Source: an uncultured Alphaproteobacteria bacterium (GTDB lineage Bacteria; Pseudomonadota; Alphaproteobacteria; Caulobacterales; Hyphomonadaceae). From it: a stretch of DNA of 39,270 bases. The position numbers were made by a program, and so were the translations under genes. The first letter of the stretch is position 1, and the number at the start of each line of letters is the position of its first letter. Location of the stretch: contig CAIMMO010000144.1 of assembly GCA_903842595.1 (NCBI GenBank), positions 1-39,270 on the forward strand, read 5' to 3'. The notes beneath the pieces were generated by a model, which saw nothing but the letters and a program-made list of their open reading frames with translations, was not told the origin of the DNA and did no database searches. Below are positions 33,822 to 39,270 of the stretch, piece after piece.

Positions 33822-34178
33822 ATGTCCGCCATCAAAACCGCCTTCTGCGCCGCGATCTCCAGCCTCTCGCTGGCGGCATGCTCATCGATGGACAGCCTGG
33901 ACCCGTCCCAGCGCAACGCTGTAATCGGCGGCGGACTAGGCGCACTCGCAGGCGCTGCGATTTCCGATGACGACGTTTCCGGCGCTCTGATCGGCGGCGC
34001 GCTCGGCGCTGCCGTCGGCTACTACACAGGCTGCCAGGAACAGGGCGGGTGTTTCGTCGGCGGCAAGCAGGTCGCCACCCGCTCCGACCTCGTCTACGAA
34101 CAGAACCGTCGCAGGTACTACTACGTGGACCGCAACTCTGGCCGCACCTACTGGGAAAATGGCGAAGTCCGCGGCTAG
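33822..34178 (+). CDS. Glycine-zipper lipoprotein
   Basis: A 118-residue lipoprotein. Signal peptide with lipobox SLAACS, then a glycine-zipper segment (AVIGGGLGALAGAAI and ALIGGALGAAVGYY, about residues 35-68) of the type found in outer-membrane lipoproteins such as SlyB/OsmB-like and 17-kDa surface antigens. Two Cys (GCQEQGGCF) follow, and the C-terminal part YVDRNSGRTYWENGEVRG is probably a small beta hairpin in the periplasm. AGAGGA precedes the ATG at 33822. An intrinsic terminator follows at 34208. Structural envelope role inferred from family. Confidence 0.85.
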   Translation: MSAIKTAFCAAISSLSLAACSSMDSLDPSQRNAVIGGGLGALAGAAISDDDVSGALIGGALGAAVGYYTGCQEQGGCFVGGKQVATRSDLVYEQNRRRYYYVDRNSGRTYWENGEVRG

Positions 34179-34207
34179 TTTATCCTTCCAGAGCAGATTT
34201 CGTCAGC

Positions 34208-34238
34208 CGCCGCTCCTACGAGCGGCGCCTTTCGTTTT
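34208..34238 (+). terminator. Intrinsic terminator
   Basis: An 8-bp stem CGCCGCTC / GAGCGGCG with loop CTAC, followed by CCTTTCGTTTT. Thirty bases after the glycine-zipper lipoprotein stop; separates it from the cyclophilin gene. Confidence 0.8.
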
Positions 34239-34295
34239 GGCGATTGAGCTTCCCGCCGCGCCGTCGCATCCTCCTGCTTCGGATGTGGAGGGACC

Positions 34296-35219
34296 ATGAG
34301 AAGCCTTATCGCGCTTGCTGCGCTCGCGCTTGGCGCCTGCCAATCGCCACCGGCTTCCACCGCCAGCGCCATTCCCCCGCCGCCGGAAGGCAACACACCG
34401 TCGCCATCGGAAGTGATCGCCGCCTCGAAGGCCGTCGAATGGCGTGCGCTCGATCCAGAGAACACGCTCTACATGGATTTCCCCGAAGGCCGCGTCGTCA
34501 TCGAGATGGCCCCCCAGTTTGCCCCCAGCCACGTCGCCAACGTGAAAGCGCTTTCCCGCGAAGGCTTCTTCGTCAACGGCGCAGTCACGCGCGTGCAGGA
34601 CAATTTCGTCACCCAGTGGGCGCAGGCCGCTGATCCCGCGCGCCCAGCCAAGGTCGGCGTGGAGAAGCTCAACGCTGAGTTCACCTTGCCCCGCGCCGCC
34701 ATCGCGAGCTTCGATATCCTGCCCGACCCCGACACCTACGCCGACGAAATCGGCTTCATCAACGGCATGACCGCTGCGCGGGACGCAGCCAGCGTCTGGC
34801 TCACACACTGCTACGGCATGGTCGGCGTCGGCCGCGAGAACGACGAAAACTCCGGCGGCGGCACCGAGCTCTATGTCATCATTGGCCACAGCCCGCGCAA
34901 TCTCGACCGCCAGCTCACCATGCTTGGCCGCGTCGTTCAGGGGATGGAGATCATGTCCGCCTTCCCGCGTGGCACAGGCGACGCCGGTTTCTACAAGACC
35001 CCCGCCGAATACCGCCGCTATGCCGACATCAAGGTCGCCGCCGACGTTCCGGCCAGCCAGCGCACAAATCTAGAAGTCATGCGCACCGACAGTGCATCCT
35101 TCGCCACGCTGGTGAATTCACGCCGCTGGCGGAAGGACGACTTCTACAAGCAACCCGTCGGCCGTATCGGCCTGTGCAACATCACAGTCCCGGTGCGCGC
35201 AGCAAATCAGGCATCCTGA
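34296..35219 (+). CDS. Cyclophilin-type peptidyl-prolyl isomerase lipoprotein
   Basis: A 307-residue lipoprotein (signal ending ALALGACQS, Cys15) with a cyclophilin domain for prolyl cis-trans isomerisation in the periplasm. [20 protein letters not shown] (strands 1-2), [18 protein letters not shown] (with Arg and Gln at the active-site positions of FHRVIPxFxxQ) and [20 protein letters not shown] and [15 protein letters not shown] are recognisable. The domain carries insertions compared with the ~165-residue norm, including a helical stretch around [16 protein letters not shown], and a C-terminal tail after residue 240. Convergent with the broken membrane gene, one base apart. Confidence 0.9.
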   Translation: MRSLIALAALALGACQSPPASTASAIPPPPEGNTPSPSEVIAASKAVEWRALDPENTLYMDFPEGRVVIEMAPQFAPSHVANVKALSREGFFVNGAVTRVQDNFVTQWAQAADPARPAKVGVEKLNAEFTLPRAAIASFDILPDPDTYADEIGFINGMTAARDAASVWLTHCYGMVGVGRENDENSGGGTELYVIIGHSPRNLDRQLTMLGRVVQGMEIMSAFPRGTGDAGFYKTPAEYRRYADIKVAADVPASQRTNLEVMRTDSASFATLVNSRRWRKDDFYKQPVGRIGLCNITVPVRAANQAS

Positions 35220-35220
35220 A

Positions 35221-35752
35221 CTATGGCCGCTCCGGCATCGGATCCGGGACGCCGCCCGGCCGCGGCGTCAGCACCTGCTCGCGCGGCGGATCGATCACAT
35301 CGCGAAAAAGACAGCCGGCCCCGACGATCATCCCGAGGATGAACATCGCGGTCAGCGCCAGCACAAGCGGCCGCACCGCGCGCTGAGCGAACGCCTCGAA
35401 AGCCGCCATCCCGCCATCCACGGTGTCCTGGCGTGTGGTGATCAGCGCCCAGAGGCTCAACCCGGCCAGCACCGTGCCGACAGGCATGGCCAGTGCCAGC
35501 ATGCCCGCCTCGATCCAGAGGATCCACCGCGCCCACGGAATGCGCCTCAATATCCCGATGGCGCCGACGAAGGACGGCAGGAAGTGTACGATCGAAAACA
35601 GGCCCAGCACGCCGCCGAAGAATGCGAACGCATCGTCCTAGGCCGGGTCGCGCGCCCCGGCGCAGGCCAGCACCAGGACCCCCAAGCGCGCCGAGGCCGA
35701 CGCCCCCGAACACGATATGACACCACGCCAGAAGTCTCAGCCGCAGCCTCAC
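35221..35752 (-). pseudogene. Membrane protein gene broken by a G-run frameshift and a TAG
   Basis: A strong Shine-Dalgarno (GGAGAGGAGG, five bases before GTG 35752) starts VRLRLRLLAWCHIVFGGVGL and then ALG, but a run of five G (35683-35679 on the minus strand) shifts the frame. With one G fewer, it continues VLVLACAGARDPA, meets TAG at 35640-35638, and goes on DDAFAFFGGVLGLFSIVHFL, PSFVGAIGILRRIPWARWIL and further helices to the TGA/TAG end at 35221. The three parts fit one multi-helix membrane protein of about 175 residues. A downstream GTG at 35610 could give 129 residues without a binding site. Function unknown. Two lesions make simple base-call error less likely. Confidence 0.7.
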
Positions 35753-35878
35753 ACCGGCCTCCTCTCCAGCGTCGCTATGCTCCGCAGGTACATGGCGCAA
35801 CCGCATCGCCCGAAAATTACCGGTGCATGCACCGCCTGTGCGCGCTATGAGAGCCTTCCACGCAAGACGAGGCCCGCC

Positions 35879-36391
35879 ATGACTGTTCTGATCTCCACCC
35901 TGATCAAGGATGCCAGCGCGCAGACGCTGGGCTCGCTCTGCGCCATCCTCAAAAAGGGCGCAGACCACGCTGCGGCGCTGAAAATCCCGGAAGAAGTGCT
36001 TCTCAACTACCGTCTGTTTCCTGACATGTTTCCCCTGACGCGTCAGGTGCAGATCACAACCGACACCATGACGCGTGGCGCCGCGCGCCTCGCCGGCACG
36101 GATCTTCCGTCCTTCCCCGATGTCGAGACGTCGTTCGCCCAGCTGATCGACCGCACACAGAAGGCCAATGCCTATGTCCAGGCGGCTTCATCCGAGGCCA
36201 TTGACGGTCGCTGCGCGACGATCATCAACATCCCGGTAGGCGGCGGGCAGGAAATGCCGATGACCTGCACCACCTACCTGCAGTCCTTCGTCTTCCCCAA
36301 CCTCTATTTCCACGCCGCCACCGCCTACAACATCCTCCGCCACAACGGCGTCACCCTCGGCAAGCGCGACTACCTCCGCCCACCGGGCTGA
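35879..36391 (+). CDS. DUF1993 family protein
   Basis: A 170-residue helical protein of the DUF1993 family, related to DinB-like four-helix bundles. The opening TVLISTLIKDASAQTLGSLC, then FPDMFPLTRQVQITTDTMTR and VFPNLYFHAATAYNILRHNG are typical; the late His (FHAATAYNILRHNGV) is at a place where related bundles bind metal. Function unknown. ATG 35879 has GAGG upstream; an in-frame start 54 codons earlier overlaps the divergent broken gene's leader and is rejected. It is followed by the PhoD gene after 54 bases on the same strand. Confidence 0.85.
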   Translation: MTVLISTLIKDASAQTLGSLCAILKKGADHAAALKIPEEVLLNYRLFPDMFPLTRQVQITTDTMTRGAARLAGTDLPSFPDVETSFAQLIDRTQKANAYVQAASSEAIDGRCATIINIPVGGGQEMPMTCTTYLQSFVFPNLYFHAATAYNILRHNGVTLGKRDYLRPPG

Positions 36392-36445
36392 CGCCAAACC
36401 GTCATCGATGTGCCATAGAACGCCTGCGCGTCGCGGAGTTCGCCC

Positions 36446-38065
36446 ATGGCCTGTATCGTTGATCGCCGCCGTCTGCTTGCTGCAAGCGCCGGAGCGCTGG
36501 CCCTGGCCCTTCCCGGCCGCGCGTTTGCGCAGGCGACCAGCGGCTTCACCCACGGCGTCGCATCCGGCGAGCCCTCGCAGACCAGCATCGTCCTCTGGAC
36601 GCGCTATCTCGCCGCATCGCCCGTCCGCCTTCGCCTCGAGATCGCCGACGACCCCGCCTTCCAGCGCATTGCGCTCACTGGCGAAGCCGAAGCATCCCCC
36701 GCAACGGACTGCTGCGCCCGCGTGATCGCGGAAGGTCTCGCGCCCGGCCGCTGGTATCATTTCCGCTTCATCGCCCCTGACGGACAGGCCTCCGACGTAG
36801 GCCGCACGCGAACACTGCCCGACGGCGACACCGAAAGCTTCCGCATCGCCATCTTCTCCTGCGCCAACGGCACATCCGGCTGGTTCAATGCCTACGCCCA
36901 CGCCGCAGCGCGCGACGACATTGACCTCGCCATCCACACCGGCGACTACATCTACGAATCCCCCCTCACACGCGCCGACGCACAACCCGGCATCGCCGCC
37001 CAGCGCGCACTCGCGCCGCTGCACGAGATCGTCACGCGGGCCGACTATCGCCAGCGCTATGCCTCCTACCGCCTCGACCCGGATCTTGCCGAGCTTCACC
37101 GCCGCCTGCCGATGATCGCCGTGTGGGACGATCACGAGACCGCCAACAACAGCTGGCGCGATGGCGCCAGCGCACACGACCCCGCCACCGAAGGACCATG
37201 GACCGCCCGTCGCGCCGCCGGCATGCGCGTCTGGCGAGAATGGATGCCCGTGCGCGGCGACTGGTATGGCAGCCACCGCATCGGCAATCTCGCCACGCTC
37301 TTCCGCCTCGAAACCCGCCTCCTCGGCCGCTCGCAGCAGCTCGACGACGATCTCGACGCGATCTTCGACAAGGGCGCGACGCGACAGGCGCTCGACGCCT
37401 TCGGCGCCGGCCCGCTCGCAGACCCCGCGCGCGCAATGATGGACAGCCAGCAGGAAGCATGGCTCGCCAGCGGCATGCGCACATCCGTCGCATCAGGCCA
37501 GAAATGGCAACTGCTCATCCAGCAGGTGATCATGGGTGCGCTCCTCTTCCCGCGCCCCAACACCGCCTGGTTCAAGGGCGCTGCCCCGCCGGATCTGATG
37601 GCCGAACTCGGGCGCCGTGCTGCCGCGCTCGACGCGGGCCTGCCCTACTCACTCGACAAGTGGGACGGCTACCCCGCTGCGCGCCAGCGCCTCTACGACG
37701 CCGCCCGCACCACCGGCGCCAATCTCGTCACGCTCACCGGCGACAGCCACAACGCCTGGGCCTTCGACCTAGCCGACAAGACCGGCCCGATCGGCGTCGA
37801 GTTCGCCGGCCAGAGTGTGTCCTCCTACGGTTTCGAGCGCCGCTTCAACGGCGACGCCGCCCGCCTCGCCGCCGACTTCATCGCAACCAACCCCAACCTG
37901 AAATGGATGGACACCAGCCAGCGCGGCTACGTGACCCTCGACATTCGCAAGGACCGCATCGATACGGAGTACGTCTTCGTTCCTGCGGCCGGCGGGCGCA
38001 ATGCAGTTGAGACGGGCCGGAAGAAGCTGAGCGTCGCGCACGGAGCGCGGAAGCTGGAGGTTTGA
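36446..38065 (+). CDS. phoD: PhoD-type alkaline phosphatase/phosphodiesterase
   Basis: A 539-residue secreted metallophosphatase. The N-terminus carries a Tat signal (DRRRLLAASAGALALALPGR), then a PhoD N-terminal domain (TSGFTHGVASGEPSQTSIVL). Metal motifs of the PhoD fold are HTGDYIYE (164-171), WDDHETANNSW (227-237) and TGDSHNAWAF near the C-terminus. PhoD enzymes use Ca2+ and Fe3+ and release phosphate from mono- and diesters outside the cytoplasm, consistent with Tat export of a folded metalloprotein. No Pho box could be confirmed in the 54-base gap upstream. Repeat copy C follows at its 3' end. Confidence 0.94.
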   Translation: MACIVDRRRLLAASAGALALALPGRAFAQATSGFTHGVASGEPSQTSIVLWTRYLAASPVRLRLEIADDPAFQRIALTGEAEASPATDCCARVIAEGLAPGRWYHFRFIAPDGQASDVGRTRTLPDGDTESFRIAIFSCANGTSGWFNAYAHAAARDDIDLAIHTGDYIYESPLTRADAQPGIAAQRALAPLHEIVTRADYRQRYASYRLDPDLAELHRRLPMIAVWDDHETANNSWRDGASAHDPATEGPWTARRAAGMRVWREWMPVRGDWYGSHRIGNLATLFRLETRLLGRSQQLDDDLDAIFDKGATRQALDAFGAGPLADPARAMMDSQQEAWLASGMRTSVASGQKWQLLIQQVIMGALLFPRPNTAWFKGAAPPDLMAELGRRAAALDAGLPYSLDKWDGYPAARQRLYDAARTTGANLVTLTGDSHNAWAFDLADKTGPIGVEFAGQSVSSYGFERRFNGDAARLAADFIATNPNLKWMDTSQRGYVTLDIRKDRIDTEYVFVPAAGGRNAVETGRKKLSVAHGARKLEV

Positions 38066-38071
38066 GCGTCG

Positions 38072-38135
38072 GCACGAGTCCCGCTCTTGCGCTCGCGGTG
38101 AGCCGCAACGAGGCGGCGTCCGTCGAACCGCGAGC
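38072..38135. repeat. Palindromic intergenic repeat, copy C (short)
   Basis: One clear arm, GGTGAGCCGCAACGAGGCGG then CGTCCGTCGAACCGCGAGCG, matching the right arms of copies A and B (GTCCGTCGAACCACGAG), plus a diverged opposite arm CCGCTCTTGCGCTCGCGG. Between the convergent phoD and coiled-coil genes. Confidence 0.6.
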
Positions 38136-38167
38136 GGCCGGGCTCACAAACGCCCGCAACGTGCGCC

Positions 38168-39270
38168 CTAAAACCGCCCGCCCGTCTTGAACCCGCCGCC
38201 GCCCATCCTGCCGCCAGTCTTGAAGCCGCCGCCGCCGCGCGAGCCGCCGCCGCCAAATCCGCCGCCGCCCCAGCCTCCGCCGCCCCACCGGCTGCCACGC
38301 GTCGCCGCCTTGATCACCTCGCCGAGGATGACGCCCGCGATCACATCGCCACCGACATTGCGCCCGCGCCGCGGTCCGCCGAAATAGTCATCGTCGCTGC
38401 GCGGCGCCTGGCGCACCGTCGCCGTGATCGCGCGCCACAGCGCCTCGCCATCCGGCGACGGCCCCCTGCCATACGCCTCGATCGCCGCTTCGAAGGCTGG
38501 CCGCAACAGCATGACGTACGGGCTGTCCAGCCCCGCCTCCTTGAACCGCCGCCGCACCTGCTCCAGCGTCTCGGCCCCAGCACGCCGACGCGCGGGCAAA
38601 GCCTCGACGCCGCGCCAGTTCACCTCCATCTGCAGCTCTTCCGTGCGCAGCTTGATCAGCGCCTCGACCACGCGATCATCGTCCGTCGTCGTCGTCTCCG
38701 CCGCCAGAACCTTAAGATCAGGGAAGCTTGCCTGCGCCAGCCCCTCTTCCAGCACGCGCCTTGCTTTCTCCTGCGGTCCGGCATCGCCACTCGCCGCCTG
38801 CTCCTGCTGGCGGCGCAGGTCCGCGTGCCGGGTCTCCGCTTCGGTCAGCATGACATCCAGCGCCTTCAGCTTGTCCTTGGCCGCCGACAACTCCGCCGAC
38901 AGCTTGCCCGCCCCGCGCGCCTCCAGCGCCTGAGCCTCGAACCGTTCGATCGCCGCCTGCGCCTCGGCCGCCTCGAGCCGCATGTTCGCCATGTGCTCGG
39001 CGATGCGATCCGGCAGCTCGATCAGCCGCGCATAGTTCAGATACGCCTGGTCATACCCGCACAGCCGCGCGACCCAGTTGTCCAGCGCCCGCGACATGCC
39101 GCCCTTGTCGTATTCCGGCGTACGGAACTTCCGCTCCCATAGATACGAGAACAGAGGATCGGCCTCATATGGCTTCCGCTTCTCGTCGCGATCCGTCTTC
39201 GCCAGCTCCAGCTTCTGCTCGGCGCGCACCGACACCGACCGCGCCTCCTCGAACGCCTGCTTCAGCGCGA
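38168..39270 (-). CDS. Coiled-coil protein with Gly-rich C-terminus, partial
   Basis: At least 366 residues; the frame is open to the right edge, so the start lies outside. The N-terminal half is highly charged and helical (IAEHMANMRLEAAEAQAAIE, LSAELSAAKDKLKALDVMLT, ETRHADLRRQQEQAASGD), a likely long coiled coil. A globular part follows (FPDLKVLAAETTTTDDDRVV, LDSPYVMLLRPAFEAAIEAY), and the C-terminus is a tract of G4-aromatic units ending with two copies of GGGGFKTGGR. No family recognised; the glycine tail resembles those of TPM/YgcG-type membrane proteins, which is weak evidence. Repeat copy C lies after its stop. Confidence 0.75.
   Translation of the reverse strand, partial: ALKQAFEEARSVSVRAEQKLELAKTDRDEKRKPYEADPLFSYLWERKFRTPEYDKGGMSRALDNWVARLCGYDQAYLNYARLIELPDRIAEHMANMRLEAAEAQAAIERFEAQALEARGAGKLSAELSAAKDKLKALDVMLTEAETRHADLRRQQEQAASGDAGPQEKARRVLEEGLAQASFPDLKVLAAETTTTDDDRVVEALIKLRTEELQMEVNWRGVEALPARRRAGAETLEQVRRRFKEAGLDSPYVMLLRPAFEAAIEAYGRGPSPDGEALWRAITATVRQAPRSDDDYFGGPRRGRNVGGDVIAGVILGEVIKAATRGSRWGGGGWGGGGFGGGGSRGGGGFKTGGRMGGGGFKTGGRF

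Noticed and set aside
35207-35968. A 253-codon minus-strand frame spanning the cyclophilin end, the broken membrane gene and the DUF1993 start
   Set aside because: Only its middle piece (the first helix of the broken membrane gene) looks real; the rest is Arg-rich out-of-frame sequence.

Overview
The window is GC-rich, densely coded chromosomal DNA of an alphaproteobacterium, most likely of the Caulobacterales/Hyphomonadaceae type. This rests on gene content (methionine synthase split into two genes, ArsR-methyltransferase next to metF, an alphaproteobacterial IscU-like scaffold, a PAS/PilZ pair, many lipoproteins) and not on a marker gene. There is no prophage, CRISPR array, rRNA, tRNA or insertion sequence that I can recognise.

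Layout: (1) 1-5315, minus strand: a tight methionine/folate operon, read from an ArsR-methyltransferase regulator through metF, a VOC protein, the homocysteine half of methionine synthase, an FMN-binding PNPOx-like protein and a RidA-like lipoprotein to the second methionine synthase half, which runs off the left edge. Junctions overlap by 1-4 bases except the last. A 30-bp palindrome lies on the promoter. (2) 5484-6907: mlaA-mlaC for outer-membrane phospholipid retention. (3) 7315-10554: MFS transporter, periplasmic PQQ sugar dehydrogenase, IscU-like scaffold. (4) 10744-15132, minus strand: cysS, exoD, a small lipoprotein, a CHAD protein and an alpha/beta hydrolase in one likely transcription unit. 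(5) 15349-18509: folE, dapD, a DUF3052 gene and small membrane-protein genes, two of them interrupted by in-frame stops. (6) 18589-21064: a cysteine-rich exported protein, a PAS protein and a double PilZ protein. (7) 21298-21918: the fused remains of a divergent NmrA-like reductase/HxlR regulator pair. (8) 21994-26964: macrolide-phosphotransferase-like protein, enoyl-CoA hydratase, GYF_2 protein, lipoprotein sulfatase, VIT1-type transporter. (9) 27103-33181: DEAD-box helicase, LLM oxidoreductase, an unknown gene, gamma carbonic anhydrase and phoH. (10) 33822-39270: glycine-zipper lipoprotein, cyclophilin lipoprotein, a broken membrane gene, DUF1993, PhoD phosphatase and a coiled-coil/Gly-rich protein cut by the right edge.

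Most genes are housekeeping or envelope functions. The points most worth a second look are: the nested palindrome over a predicted leaderless promoter of the methionine operon; several broken genes (TGA, TAG, frameshift plus TAG, and one deletion that removed both 5' ends of a divergent gene pair); a macrolide-kinase-like protein that appears to have lost metal-binding residues; a family of palindromic intergenic repeats at 3' ends of genes; and a terminator-like hairpin inside the phoH leader.
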